DNA of 64,000 bases from Perkinsela sp. pyNocScin1 (taxonomy: Eukaryota > Euglenozoa > Kinetoplastea > Prokinetoplastida > Perkinselidae): positions 930,001-994,000 of the forward strand of contig CAXHTR010000005.1 of assembly GCA_964019655.1 (NCBI GenBank), read 5' to 3'. The notes under the pieces are model-generated. The model was not told where the DNA came from. It did not search any database and saw only the letters and a list, made by a program, of their open reading frames with translations. Shown here piece after piece: positions 17,979 to 28,222 of the stretch; within the stretch, counting starts at the first letter, position 1; each line of letters opens with the position of its first letter. A program made the translations under genes and the position numbers.

Positions 17979-18686
17979 ATGCTACCTATCCTGCTGTCAC
18001 TCGGGACATTATCTTCTGACCAGTTGCAGTCAAAATTCTTAGAGCCCGACTTCCAGACACAGATGATGCTCCGCCTCGTCCACTATACAGGGTTTCGCAA
18101 AATTGCAACACGCGGGAAAAAGCGACGCAATATCGAGCCAGTATCACTCGAAAGGTTCCTATTCAATAATTCAATGATACCTGAAGAGAATAGCCAACTG
18201 ACCGTGTGTGACTGGTACGGTGTGTCCTGCAAGGATGGCGTCATATACGAGATAGGATGGACACAGCTCAGTTTTAGCCCGCACTACGAGTGGATCCCCA
18301 GCACGTGCAAGCACCTGAGTATGTCTGTCATTCGCTTCACACCGGAAGAAGCTTTTGAAATAGCAAATCTTCCGCGATCGCTCATCAACGGCGTTTTTAT
18401 CGATGCCAACCTGTACGGGACGCTCGCACTCTCTCGATTACCATCGCAAATTGTCACGTTCAGCGTCAATGAGAACAATTTTTCGGGGACTGTGGACCTG
18501 ACGCGACTGCCAGAGACACTCGAGGAGCTTCACGTGCATATGAACCCTATTGCGGTCTGCGTGTACGACGCAAAGTACTTCTCAGAGGCGCTGCGGGTAG
18601 TCAGCCTCCAAAGAAACTACGGTCGGAGGCAAATCGTCATCACGAAGAATGGGGATACTATCGACAGTCGAATTCAGTTTTTCTAA
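17979..18686 (+). CDS. Class B LRR protein, basic-linker subgroup
   Basis: The 235-aa product starts MLPILLSLGTLSSDQLQSKF, then a distinctive basic segment (TRGKKRRNIEPVSLERFL) before the cap C-D-W-Y-G-V-S-C. W-I-P-S-T-C replaces the usual W-h-P-x-T-V, adding a cysteine. Three or four repeats follow (NENNFSGTVDLTRLPETL) and the end is T-I-D-S-R-I-Q-F-F. It pairs with 19249. ATG 17979 is used; the frame reaches 17961 only by TTG. Confidence 0.8.
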   Translation: MLPILLSLGTLSSDQLQSKFLEPDFQTQMMLRLVHYTGFRKIATRGKKRRNIEPVSLERFLFNNSMIPEENSQLTVCDWYGVSCKDGVIYEIGWTQLSFSPHYEWIPSTCKHLSMSVIRFTPEEAFEIANLPRSLINGVFIDANLYGTLALSRLPSQIVTFSVNENNFSGTVDLTRLPETLEELHVHMNPIAVCVYDAKYFSEALRVVSLQRNYGRRQIVITKNGDTIDSRIQFF

Positions 18687-19248
18687 ATAAAAAGTAGTAG
18701 ATCTTTTTGGTGAAAATATGCTCTGTATTCAAAGAGGCTTTGTAGATTATCGTAATCGATGTCATTTTTTGTAAATGCCTATCGTCGTTTCGAATTCCGA
18801 CATGTCAATAGATTTATACTGTGGTGGTAAGAGAATTTAATTTTTGTCGCGCTGCAGGACAAGTTTTTCATGACAGAATCCCTAATTAACCGAAAACTGG
18901 CTTGGATATGCTTGATGGGAATTTTTTTAAGGAATGATCAGTGAATCAGGCTTGACGATGATTCCGACAAGTCTTCAATTTCGCTTCATGAAACTGAAGT
19001 TGTACGGTCTTGTGATCTTAGGAGCTGACTGTTGTGGCAAAGGTGATGCTTCAGGTACTCTGACATAATCATCAATTAAACGCGCTCCTGTAGATCGCGA
19101 AGAATATTTTTGAAATGCAACCTGAGGCATGGATGCCTGATTTTTAAATCGAAACAAAGAGCGAATTTTATTCTATGCTGTCACTTTTAAGTGGAGGCGA
19201 TCAGATACAATTGTACGCCTTTTAGAGTCTTCTTTACTTCATAATTCG
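18687..19248. other. Gene-free interval
   Basis: Nothing recognised. A 60-codon minus-strand frame at 18975-19157 lacks an ATG at its 5' end and has no family motif. Confidence 0.4.
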
Positions 19249-19953
19249 ATGCTCCAAATTCTTTTAGCCTTAGATACTGGCGTGAAACAGATCTCAGCCG
19301 TCGGTCCCGAGTCGCACTTTCAGGAACAAGCCATGCGCCACCTCATACGCTTCACGGGACATCGCCGAAGCAGACCGGCCAAGCGGAAAAGTTTCCGTAT
19401 CGAGACCGAGACGCTCAAAGAGTGCCTACTATCCCGAGAGCTTCTAAAGCCAGATCAGGAATCGCTGCATGCATGCAGCTGGCTCGGCGTGGATTGCGAA
19501 AGTGAAGTAATCACAGCAATACAGTGGCTGCTTCCTGCCTTTTCCCCAAACCTCGCATGGCTGCCCAGCACGTGCGTATATGTCACAATGGACAGTGCAA
19601 GGTCCCAAATGAAAGAGGAATTTCATACCGCCTACCTCCCAAGAGCACTCATCGAAGGTACTTTCCCAGCGCTGAAGCTCCGTGGCGAGCTCGAGCTACG
19701 AACTTTGCCTCATCGTACGGCATCGCTGAATCTCATTGCGAACCTTTTTTCAGGGACAGTCAATCTGACGAGTTTGCCCGCAACGATGAATTATCTCTAC
19801 TTGCAGAATAATGCATTTGCATTCTGCGTGTATGAATCGAGCCTTCTTCCCGATTCGTTAAAGGCGGTGTTTCTCTCGAAGGTATGGGCGAATCAGTCAC
19901 TGCGATGGATTCACGATGGAAAGAAGAATGATCCGCGAATATACCTCGTGTGA
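19249..19953 (+). CDS. Class B LRR protein, basic-linker subgroup
   Basis: The 234-aa product has MLQILLALDTGVKQISAVG, FRRS-type basic linker RRSRPAKRKSFRIE, the cap C-S-W-L-G-V-D-C, WLPSTCVYVTM, LFSGTVNLTSLPATMNYL, and the end K-N-D-P-R-I-Y-L-V. It is a tandem duplicate of 17979, sharing the basic linker before the cap and the W-[IL]-P-S-T-C cysteine. The basic linker could be a processing site or an anionic-surface contact; this is inference only. Confidence 0.8.
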   Translation: MLQILLALDTGVKQISAVGPESHFQEQAMRHLIRFTGHRRSRPAKRKSFRIETETLKECLLSRELLKPDQESLHACSWLGVDCESEVITAIQWLLPAFSPNLAWLPSTCVYVTMDSARSQMKEEFHTAYLPRALIEGTFPALKLRGELELRTLPHRTASLNLIANLFSGTVNLTSLPATMNYLYLQNNAFAFCVYESSLLPDSLKAVFLSKVWANQSLRWIHDGKKNDPRIYLV

Positions 19954-20067
19954 CAGAAGGGTCTGTCGGATGTGACTGTTAGAGACTTCGATAATGTGTT
20001 AAAGTCAATAAATTTAGCTTTTCTCTTCATTTTAAGTGCCCAATGACTCCAAATTTCTATAAAATAC

Positions 20068-20832
20068 ATGCTCTTCTACCTCCAAATGCTCAGATCTTGT
20101 GACACACAGCCTTTAGAAAACCGACGGTTCGGTTTATCCGAATATGACTTCCGTTCGATGCAAAGTGCGATGGACCAGCACCCAGGCCACCGCAAAGCGT
20201 TCATCGACTACGTCACTGCCTCAAGCACCACCAGCATCGACGATATCTGCGCCTGGAGGGGCATGAAGTGCATTGATCATTCCGACAAAGACCGCCAAGT
20301 AAACGCTGTGATGGTTGTTGGAGGTCGATACAACTGGAAAGTCAACACTGCCTGGATACCGCATACGGTGGAGTCTTTATATCTCACGAAGGTTAGCCTC
20401 GAGCGACCGATAAAGTGCCGAGCACTTCCGCGAATGACCAAATTTGCGTTCTTCTCTCGATTTACTATGCGCATGATTAAAAAAAGCGATGATCTTTTTG
20501 ATCTTCGTGATCTGCCGAAATCCATTGAAGAGCTTTTCTTTGGGCGTATGTGGGTGGGAAAAACTGTCTGCATGAAAGAGCTACCCCAAAACTTCCGACT
20601 GCTCCTGATCCAAAGCCCAGAGCTGAAGAAAGTTGTGCTCGGGGACCTAGATGCGCCTATGAAGGCTTTCTGCAGGCTGCACTTTGAGTCAAGCGCGCGG
20701 GAAATAGACATCATCGCAAGCAGCGATGCACCGCTCCGGCAGCGCCTGGCAGAGATCAATGACGGATGCTCTCACTGGGCGCTGGACATGTCTGAGAAGC
20801 GTGACGATGTCTATCGGAACACGAGCCGTTAG
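20068..20832 (+). CDS. Class B LRR protein, divergent C-terminus
   Basis: The product is 254 aa. MLFYLQMLRSCDTQ leads into the cap C-A-W-R-G-M-K-C, WIPHTVESLYL, LPRMTKFAFF, LPKSIEELFFG and LPQNFRLLLI. Beyond about residue 195 it departs from the class: no D-x-R-[IV], but A-R-E-I-D-I-I-A and a polar tail. The cap loop is longer than usual (CIDHSDKDRQVNAV). ATG 20068 sits 8 bases after a TATAAAA-like stretch. Confidence 0.75.
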   Translation: MLFYLQMLRSCDTQPLENRRFGLSEYDFRSMQSAMDQHPGHRKAFIDYVTASSTTSIDDICAWRGMKCIDHSDKDRQVNAVMVVGGRYNWKVNTAWIPHTVESLYLTKVSLERPIKCRALPRMTKFAFFSRFTMRMIKKSDDLFDLRDLPKSIEELFFGRMWVGKTVCMKELPQNFRLLLIQSPELKKVVLGDLDAPMKAFCRLHFESSAREIDIIASSDAPLRQRLAEINDGCSHWALDMSEKRDDVYRNTSR

Positions 20833-21149
20833 CTCAAGTACGACTGGGAGTCATAATAGCAAAGTAAATACTGGAAGTTCATTTTATGCGTAGAACTGGC
20901 GCAGTGCCATTTTGATTGTCTTTGCTGTGATTTATATCAGTTTTTTCCTCTCATTTGATGGATCAGGTACTTACCTCATTGAGTAGAAAATGGCTTCAGT
21001 ACGGATAAAGAAATACACTCTAAAGGTCGAGCAACACTGTATTTTGAATTTATCCTTTGAGATTTCCTTTGAAGCATCACATACTTATGGAAATCGATAG
21101 ATTCCATCAACGTGTGTAGATCTTTTTCTTTATACAGATAAATTTCAAA
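20833..21149. other. Gene-free interval
   Basis: Intergenic; nothing recognised beyond a T-rich leader before the ATG at 21150. Confidence 0.4.
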
Positions 21150-22436
21150 ATGTTCTACATTCTGACCGCCATCGACCCTTCTGCAGGCCGCGTCGACTAT
21201 CAGTCCATGCCTGACCAGGCGCTCATGGAACTCCTCGTGCAAGACCTGAAGCATCTGAAAAACCCATTCATCGCAGAGAGCGGTGATTTCAAAGATATCA
21301 AAGACTGGATGGGCGTTACCTGCGATGTCGATGGCCGTGTTATCAGGCTGTATTTTTTCTATAGAACGACGTTCAAACATGCCACCATAAACCTCGACTT
21401 CCTGCCTCCGCGGCTTGTCAGAGTCTCTTTCAGCAGCTGCTGGTTCCATGGTACACTAGACACCAGAAAGCTCCCAGCCCACTTGGAGGACTTCTGTGCA
21501 CCGCGCAACCAGCTCACAGGGACAGTGGATTTCACAGCGCTACCGAGCACTTTGACACATCTCAACATTGGAGAGAATCGTTTTGTCGGTGATATCTCCC
21601 TCGAGGCCCTGCCCCCAGCGCTTTACGAGCTAAGCATCGGCACCAACCGTTTTACAGGAAAAGTAAAAGTCGATGATCTCCCTGCGTCGCTCGAGGTTCT
21701 TGACGTGTCCTACAACGACCAACTCCGCGGAGACCTTTTCGAGGCGAAGCCCAACGGAAATCTATACGTTCGATGCATTTCAAACAATTTTACGGGGAGC
21801 CTTGTCATGGACAATCTGGCTACGGAGGCCTATCAACTGCAGCAGCGGAGCCACCTGAATGTTTCGTTCAATGATCTCTCCGGGTGCTTGGACCTCAGTG
21901 GCCTGCCACGAACCCTTCGCGCATTCCACGCGAAGAAGAATTCTTTTGAAGGGGAAATACATCTCGAGCACCTGCCAGCGTCGCTCCGCAGACTTGACTT
22001 GGGCGACAACAAGCTTGCGGGGACACTGCGATTCGACGATCTGCCTGCGGCTATCACGTCGATAAATCTCGAGAAAAACAAGTTTTTTGGCGATATTCGT
22101 CTGGAATCACTCCTAATGGGATTGGTACACCTTGACCTCTATGGGAATTCCTTTCGGGGTAGCCTTGTCATATCCCACTTGCCTCGGAGCATGGACGCGA
22201 TCATGCTCGGCGGCAACCAATTTTCGGGAAAGTTCGAATTCCTCGACAGGGGAGAGGCAGGCCTTACTTTGGACGTCAGTGGGAGTGCGTTCGACCAGGA
22301 GGCGGTGGTCAATTCTCGAGCGAACACGGCGCAGTTCAATTTGCAAGACAGCGGCATCGTCTCGATCATTGATGAGATGGGGCGGAAGCACGCGTGGGAG
22401 CGCCATATGCTGCGATTGGATGCGAAAGACACCTAA
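21150..22436 (+). CDS. Class A LRR protein, long, with irregular repeat
   Basis: The 428-aa product starts MFYILTAIDPSAGRVD, then PDQALMELLVQDL and the half cap K-D-W-M-G-V-T-C, lacking the first cysteine. About 12 LRRs follow. Between repeats 5 and 6 (about residues 196-246) the 23-residue period is broken by an insertion (FEAKPNGNLYVRC, LATEAYQLQQRSH) before regular repeats resume (LNVSFNDLSG). It ends I-I-D-E-M-G-R-K-H. Second longest of the class after 53391 and last gene of the plus-strand run. Confidence 0.85.
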   Translation: MFYILTAIDPSAGRVDYQSMPDQALMELLVQDLKHLKNPFIAESGDFKDIKDWMGVTCDVDGRVIRLYFFYRTTFKHATINLDFLPPRLVRVSFSSCWFHGTLDTRKLPAHLEDFCAPRNQLTGTVDFTALPSTLTHLNIGENRFVGDISLEALPPALYELSIGTNRFTGKVKVDDLPASLEVLDVSYNDQLRGDLFEAKPNGNLYVRCISNNFTGSLVMDNLATEAYQLQQRSHLNVSFNDLSGCLDLSGLPRTLRAFHAKKNSFEGEIHLEHLPASLRRLDLGDNKLAGTLRFDDLPAAITSINLEKNKFFGDIRLESLLMGLVHLDLYGNSFRGSLVISHLPRSMDAIMLGGNQFSGKFEFLDRGEAGLTLDVSGSAFDQEAVVNSRANTAQFNLQDSGIVSIIDEMGRKHAWERHMLRLDAKDT

Positions 22437-22768
22437 CGTTCCCAGTAAAAGTCGATTCCTATCATTGTCGCGTGCAGAATAAGATCAATATAATTTCAGC
22501 AAAAATCAGGGTTCTTTACCCCACTATCCCGAGGCTCGTTGGCTCTTTCTTTATTTCAGATTTGTTTTTATGTCTCTAGTCATCCGAGAAGAAGGGGCAT
22601 CTGTGTGCTCTCTCAGCGAGAAATGACTGCATATGACCGATTTAGCTCGTATCAGGTACTTGAAGCGCTTCAAAAAGCCACTTTGCATTCATTTTTTTTA
22701 AGGCGAAATATGGAAATATTTTGTGTTGATGGATCTTCCTTGAGAGAGATCTGTTTTCAACTCAGAAT
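22437..22768. other. Gene-free interval at strand switch
   Basis: Convergent 3' ends meet here (plus-strand 21150 gene, minus-strand 22769 gene). No terminator-like structure or repeat was identified. Confidence 0.35.
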
Positions 22769-23452
22769 TTAGTGAATGATTCCCCGTGGAACTCCGGTAA
22801 AGACTTTCTCCTTCGGCTCCGGAACTTGAAACCGACTTGCGTCGATGGGCATGACTTTTCCTATGCGGTTCCCTTTCAAATAAATCTCAATGCTGTGCGG
22901 GAGCTGACCGTAGTACAGCGTTTTCATCCGCAGATTGTTCATGCTTATATCGATCAGCATAAGCTTTGGTGGAATGTTCTGCAAAGTCACACTCCCTGAA
23001 AACGAATTTGACTGTACTGAAAAAAAATTGAGCGCACTCGGTAAGTGGGTGAGATTGAGCTCGCCCCACAGCATGTCTCTGCTGAGGTCGACGACCTCTG
23101 CACATCGAGGGAGATGCCGCGTTTGTAGTGGCCGGTCGATGTCACAACCAAATATTTGAAGTCCTGTGACAGTTGGCGGGACATGGGAAAGGTCCACGGC
23201 TGCGCTAAACAGATCTGCTATGTAAATACAATCGAGTCTGCCACTTTCATCGCAGTCGAATCGAAAATGGTCTTCACCTGTAGGCACATTCCATTCGCAT
23301 ATATCGTCAAAAGAAGACGCGCTGCTGAACTTCATCATGAGCTGCTCGGGAACATCGCTGAAGAATTCTTTGAGAAGTTTCTTCTGCATTTGCAGCTGAA
23401 GTTCAATTCCTTGTGAAATGGACTCTGAATCTAGAGCGAAGAGGTAGATCAT
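22769..23452 (-). CDS. Class B-like LRR protein, intermediate form
   Basis: The 227-aa product starts MIYLFALDSESISQG and has an altered cap, C-E-W-N-V-P-T-G, with the second cysteine about 10 residues late (RFDCDESGR). Five to six repeats (LPSALNFFSVQSNSFSG, IDISMNNLRM) are more regular than in most class B members, but LPRCAEVVDL follows the class B pattern. Neither closing signature is present; the end is basic (PEPKEKVFTGVPRG). It could be a class A/B recombinant. Confidence 0.7.
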   Translation of the reverse strand: MIYLFALDSESISQGIELQLQMQKKLLKEFFSDVPEQLMMKFSSASSFDDICEWNVPTGEDHFRFDCDESGRLDCIYIADLFSAAVDLSHVPPTVTGLQIFGCDIDRPLQTRHLPRCAEVVDLSRDMLWGELNLTHLPSALNFFSVQSNSFSGSVTLQNIPPKLMLIDISMNNLRMKTLYYGQLPHSIEIYLKGNRIGKVMPIDASRFQVPEPKEKVFTGVPRGIIH

Positions 23453-24252
23453 TGAAGTGTTAGATGGATTAATAAAATTCCTTTATCGAAATTTGATTGG
23501 GCCTACTTGATAGAATAGAGAAAATTCTACGAAAAAAGATTTGAAGGCACAGATAACAGCTTATGTATGTTATTCAATTCGTCCGCAAACTGTCCTCAAA
23601 GCTCGAAATTCTGTGAAAACGGATGCTTCATGAGCCGTAAAACACTGGTGAGTGGACGATTTTCTGCTACTCAGCTGGGATTACCTCAACAGTAACCGCA
23701 CAGATATTCATGATTCGCGTCAAAATGAAAGTACACGCGCGATGAAAACAATTTGGAATATTTAAGCCTTTTCCTGTGGCTTGTACCGACATGACCCTTC
23801 TACTCATATTTGATACGATACGATGTCACGTCTGAGTTCTGTTATTTGAGACTCAATTCCATTTGGCTAATAAAAGAAAACAAATGCAAAAAATCACAGA
23901 AATTTCACCAGATCAAAATCTCTAATTTCCACTCTCTTACTCTATCTCTATTTATGAATGAATGATGCCTTATTTTCTAAAGCGCATTGAATTTCTTCTG
24001 CTAACCCAGCATATACTTTTCGTGCACGACAGTCTTAATGTGCGTGTTTGAAGCGCATGTGGCTGATGTACGATGCATGATTAGCAATAAGCCTCGATAA
24101 CTCGCTCAGGGATTTTCTGCATGTACTAGGTCGAAGAAGATCATTCAAAAAAGAAAATAAAAGACGCTAATAGGGGAGTATAAAAAGGCTCTTCAGGTCT
24201 TATAAACTTTTCTACTCATTAATCTTCTTCTCCATAACGCTTTTGTTTAGCC
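23453..24252. other. Gene-free interval, 800 bp
   Basis: AT-rich. I see no LRR remnant, repeat array or transposon ends on either strand. Confidence 0.4.
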
Positions 24253-25119
24253 TTAATCTTGCCAGCCCAGCATGTAATACATGTGCATCTCGTCGTACTG
24301 TGCACCGTGCTCATCGACAACAACTTCAACCTTGCTTTGCTGCAGATAGGTCTTTGTCGCGTACCACCTGCCTACAATCGCATTCGCATCGAAACCGTTG
24401 TCTTTTGCCACCACAGTAAGGTTCGGTAGCTCCCCAACAAGCTTGAAAACGCCCGAAAAGGAGTTATCTGAGATATCGATTTTCTCCATGTCTTCAGGAA
24501 GATTTTCAAAGGAAACCGGCCCATGAAATTTGCACGAGCTGAGATTCAATATCTCCATAGCTGGTGGAAGCGATTGCAGTGCGACTGTCCCGCGAAATTT
24601 ATTTTTCTCGACGATGAGCTCCATTATTTTCTTCGGCAGCGCTGTCAGGTCACAAGTCCCTTCAAAGCCGTTGTCGCTTATATCGAAAATTCTGATCTCT
24701 TTTGGGAGCGTTTGGAAGTTGACAGTTCCACTGAGCGACTGGTGGCGCAGCGAGAACGACCGAAGACCCTGCGGAAGCTTCTCAGTCCCCAGCGTGCCGC
24801 ACAAGCGCTCACGCTCATTCAGATTCGACAGGTCAAACTGTTTGATCTTTGAAGGAAGAAAGTCAAGCGAGAGGCTACCAGATCCATGAAAGAACGCATT
24901 GTCCACCTGGAAAATACTGCCTTTTGCGTCACAGCGAATGAAAGTTGTTTTGCAAAAGTCGCGCCACTCCTCTGTTTCATCACAGAGGCCATGCACCCGC
25001 TTTGCCTCGTCCTCAATTCCAGAAAAGACAATTTCCATTTTCTCTTGATCCGATAGCAGGTTGGGGTCAAAGCGACCGATAGGGCTTTCAGCTGTGTGGC
25101 ATATGAGTGTGGAAATCAT
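24253..25119 (-). CDS. Class A LRR protein
   Basis: The product is 288 aa: MISTLICHTAESPIGRFD, SDQEKMEIVFSGI and the cap C-K-T-T-F-I-R-C, which keeps both cysteines but replaces W and G. About seven LRRs follow (FDISDNGFEGTCDLTALP, IDISDNSFSG), then V-V-D-E-H-G-A-Q-Y and a short M/Y-rich tail. Two extra cysteines lie in the linker (HGLCDET) and first repeat (ERLCGTLG). Confidence 0.8.
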   Translation of the reverse strand: MISTLICHTAESPIGRFDPNLLSDQEKMEIVFSGIEDEAKRVHGLCDETEEWRDFCKTTFIRCDAKGSIFQVDNAFFHGSGSLSLDFLPSKIKQFDLSNLNERERLCGTLGTEKLPQGLRSFSLRHQSLSGTVNFQTLPKEIRIFDISDNGFEGTCDLTALPKKIMELIVEKNKFRGTVALQSLPPAMEILNLSSCKFHGPVSFENLPEDMEKIDISDNSFSGVFKLVGELPNLTVVAKDNGFDANAIVGRWYATKTYLQQSKVEVVVDEHGAQYDEMHMYYMLGWQD

Positions 25120-25259
25120 TTTAGCTTACGATATGATGCGAAAGTATATGTCTGCATGCAAAGGGTAAAACGTTAACTCATCGATTACCAGGATTGAATG
25201 ATTTTCGTGTTGACCCATTTAAAAACTTCTGGAGAGCGACGCAGTCGATGGGCATCCAC

Positions 25260-26015
25260 TTACACATACGACAGAATCAATTGAATAAGATTATGAAACA
25301 TGGACTCCTCCATGTCCCAATGCAATGCGTCTGTCTCAATGTTGATACTTTTCCGCCCTCTATCCCGCATATAAACTATTTTCGTCTCTGTGTCGTAGCG
25401 GGAAGGCACGATGCGAAGAAACCCAAAGCACTTGGGTACAGTCAGCGGGTCGACAAAAATCTTTTTTGTTACCCCGCACCCTGCGAGTTGCAGAATCCGA
25501 AAATCGGGCGGCAGGTGAAATAGGTTTATCACCCCTGCGTCAAAAAAGCGCATAACATGAAGCTCCTGCATTCGGTTCGGCAAACACTGCAGATTCAAAT
25601 CCGTCTTTCCACCTGCTTCGCTCTGGTTGATGTGCAAGAAGCGCAAATCTCGCGGAAGCATTCGTGTGGGACACCCACCCCGCAGAACGACATATTGCAG
25701 ATATAGAGCATTCATTTCCGATGGCAGCCACCGAACATCGACTGCCATGCGACCACCAGCAAATCTCGTCGACAGTGGCTGCAGCGCAAACGCGAATATG
25801 TTTTCATCAGCACAATGAATACCTTTGTAGCGGCAAACATTGGATGCATCTCGATTGTGTGGAATGCCAAACTGTTCGAGCCAATCCTTTGATTTATACT
25901 GTGGGTTGACTATGGCACGTTTCATGCACTCGAGCTGGTGGCACTTTTCATCAGACCAATACAAGGAAGGGTTGGGATCCAAGCACAGTGCTTGGGCAAC
26001 GATTGATGAGAGCAT
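25260..26015 (-). CDS. Class B LRR protein
   Basis: The 251-aa product starts with MLSSIVAQALCLDPNPSLYW, then the cap C-R-Y-K-G-I-H-C (Y for W), WLPSEMNALYL, LPRDLRFLHI, MQELHVMRF and LPPDFRILQL. Near the end R-G-R-K-S-I-N-I takes the place of D-S-R-I. The final 25 residues are polar then hydrophobic (NLIQLILSYV), the closest thing to a C-terminal hydrophobic patch in the class, but too short and unflanked for a clear anchor. Confidence 0.75.
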   Translation of the reverse strand: MLSSIVAQALCLDPNPSLYWSDEKCHQLECMKRAIVNPQYKSKDWLEQFGIPHNRDASNVCRYKGIHCADENIFAFALQPLSTRFAGGRMAVDVRWLPSEMNALYLQYVVLRGGCPTRMLPRDLRFLHINQSEAGGKTDLNLQCLPNRMQELHVMRFFDAGVINLFHLPPDFRILQLAGCGVTKKIFVDPLTVPKCFGFLRIVPSRYDTETKIVYMRDRGRKSINIETDALHWDMEESMFHNLIQLILSYV

Positions 26016-26139
26016 TGTAATGAATTGAAGACCAGATTGAAAAATCTGAAGATTTGGTGCTCAAAACATATGCTCACTATTGTGGGTATAATTATAATCT
26101 GAAGCTGAAAATTTTGTATCTTATAAATATATATCAATT

Positions 26140-26982
26140 TCATTTCTTCTGCGATCGAAGAATTTTTTCCTGCAGCTGATGCGTCTGCCCATCTGCATCG
26201 ACAACGGCCGTGATCGAATTGCGCGCGCAGAACAACATAACGCCGCTGGTAACCTTTGGGAGAACGGCTGTCCCGTTGATATTGTTGTTCACAACACTGA
26301 GTGTTTTGAGAACTGGCGGAAATTCAGTCAAACGGAGCTCTCCGGTGAGCGCATTGTCGCTCAGCTGCAGACGCTGCAGTGATGCCGGCATGACCTGGAA
26401 ATCGACAGGCCCCGAAAGACAATTGTTTGCGGCGTTGAGGTCGATGAGCGCCTTCGGTAGCGATCCGAGAAAGATTCCCCCCGAAATCTTGTTATGGTTC
26501 ATATTGAGGGTTTGTAGTCCCTCAGGGAGCCCTGCGAAATTCATGCTCCCTGTGAATTCGTTGTTCTCAATATAGATGTCTACCAGACCTCTCGGAAAAT
26601 ATTCGCAATCGATCGTACCGTGAAGCTTGTTTCGAGATAAGAGGAGAAATATCAGGCCGAAAGGCAGCACAGAGGTGTCAAGTGTTCCATGTGCGTTGCA
26701 GCTATCCAAAGTGAGCGACGTAGTCTCCGATGGTATTAGTGCGAATTGAAACTGTTCTTCATTAAATTCACGATACGTAAGCATTATGTCGACCACTCGA
26801 TCGTTCGAACACGTCACAATGCCCCAACGGCAGACATCAATGAAAAATCCATCGATGTCCTTGAAGCTCCTTTTGTCGCTGCTGTTCATTCCCTCAATGA
26901 GCATTTCCATCCGGGTCTGGTCAGTGAGCGAATCGAAGTCAAAGCGGCCGACTGATGAATCAGCAGAGAGAATCGCGAGCAT
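26140..26982 (-). CDS. Class A LRR protein, SE/ND-cap subgroup
   Basis: The 280-aa product starts MLAILSADSSVGRFD, then LTDQTRMEMLIEGM, DVCRWGIVTCSNDRV and YREFNEEQFQFALIP, a block shared with 45707, 46666 and the broken gene at 63720. About eight LRRs follow (LFLLLSRNKLHG, LQLSDNALTG), then V-V-D-A-D-G-Q-T-H. An in-frame ATG at 27048 would add 22 residues without a clear signal, so the family-consistent ATG 26982 is preferred. Confidence 0.8.
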   Translation of the reverse strand: MLAILSADSSVGRFDFDSLTDQTRMEMLIEGMNSSDKRSFKDIDGFFIDVCRWGIVTCSNDRVVDIMLTYREFNEEQFQFALIPSETTSLTLDSCNAHGTLDTSVLPFGLIFLLLSRNKLHGTIDCEYFPRGLVDIYIENNEFTGSMNFAGLPEGLQTLNMNHNKISGGIFLGSLPKALIDLNAANNCLSGPVDFQVMPASLQRLQLSDNALTGELRLTEFPPVLKTLSVVNNNINGTAVLPKVTSGVMLFCARNSITAVVDADGQTHQLQEKILRSQKK

Positions 26983-27053
26983 TTTCGTAGAATGTAAATA
27001 TGAGCAAGAGAGGACATCTGAGCAGCTGTTCAGTGATAAAGCAGTCATTCGAA

Positions 27054-27962
27054 TTATTCTGAGTCAGTGTCGACCCAAATTAGCTGCTCAAACTCACTTC
27101 CACTATCATCATTAAACTCCATGCCAGCAATGCGCACGGGATTTCCATCACCATCGAAAATTTTGTTCATGAAGTCCACCGGAACAAGAAGCGTACGAAA
27201 TGTATGCTCCGCGTCGATAACCGCTGCCTCCGTATCGAACTTGTTCATGTGCACCATAACGGAGACAAGTGTCTTTGGCACGTTGCGCATTTCGAGTTTG
27301 CCGGAAAGTGCATTATCGTGTATCAACAACGAACAGAGGGAGCTTGGTAGCTCGCAAAGGTTGACAGTGCCTGAAAAATTATTCTTCGAAGTCTTAAATA
27401 CTACTGGGTAATGCCTCAGTGACCAAGCTGCCCGAGAATTTGTTCGACGATATGTTCACTGTCCGTATCTCTTGCGGTAAACTTTTGGTATCGAACTGGC
27501 CATTGAGCTGATACGGTTCACCTGAAGAACTCGGAGGCTCGCCGGCAGTGATGCTGTATCGAGTGTCCCTCTGAGTTCACAGTCTTCAATTTCCAGGGAC
27601 TGCAGTGTGGGCGGGACATACTGAAAGTCGACGAGACCACCAGGGCCGAAGCAGCTCGATGTGATTGATCTGTTTGACCCTTCTGCGTCGCTGTGACTGC
27701 TATATCCAAGGAATAACTCCTCGAGGTCTTCTTGGTCTGGGCGTATGCAAATAGATTGTATCTTATCACCATGACTATCGAAATCAAAGATGGACCAGGC
27801 GCTGATGTCTAAAAAGTTTCCCGAGTCATCTTTTGCGATGTCGACATCAGTAAAGTTCTCGACAAAAAGTTCAATGCGGGACTGCTCTGATATGCAAAGC
27901 TTGTCGAATCGGCCCAAACCAATGGATTCAGCTGTCTGTAGGAGTGCAGAAAGACTGAGCAT
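27054..27962 (-). pseudogene. Class A LRR gene with two frameshifts
   Basis: MLSLSALLQTAESIGLGRFD begins one frame to about 27512; the family sequence then moves to a second frame (QLNGQFDTKSLPQEI, NISSNKFSG) to about 27405, and to a third (FKTSKNNFSGTVNL) ending at 27054 with IFDGDGNP. It belongs to the cysteine-free subgroup with 31986, 55329 and 61743 (DIAKDDSGNFLDI then GPGGLVDFQYVPPTL). Two lesions make a sequencing error less likely than in single-frameshift copies. Confidence 0.8.
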
Positions 27963-28222
27963 GCGTCAAATTGGTTAATAAGGTAAGAGACTAAAAAATG
28001 ATGATCGGATAAAAATTGTCGAGGTTGCTCGCAGATCTTGCATAACTCTTGAAATTTCGATGCATTCTCTACATTGTACAATTGAATTGCTTCTTTTCAT
28101 TGTTTGAGTGTTCGAAGAAATGACAAGATTGAATAATCTTCGGAAAAATGCGAATGCAAACAAGTTACATTATCAAATGAATTATATCATCATTATTCTG
28201 TGAACTCGATGCCTGCGCCCGA

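Noticed and set aside
18975-19157. 60-codon minus-strand frame
   Set aside because: No ATG at its 5' end and no motif recognised.
22490-22530. CAGGGTTC near 22507 as another hAT-like end
   Set aside because: No matching inverted end or 8-bp duplication was found nearby.
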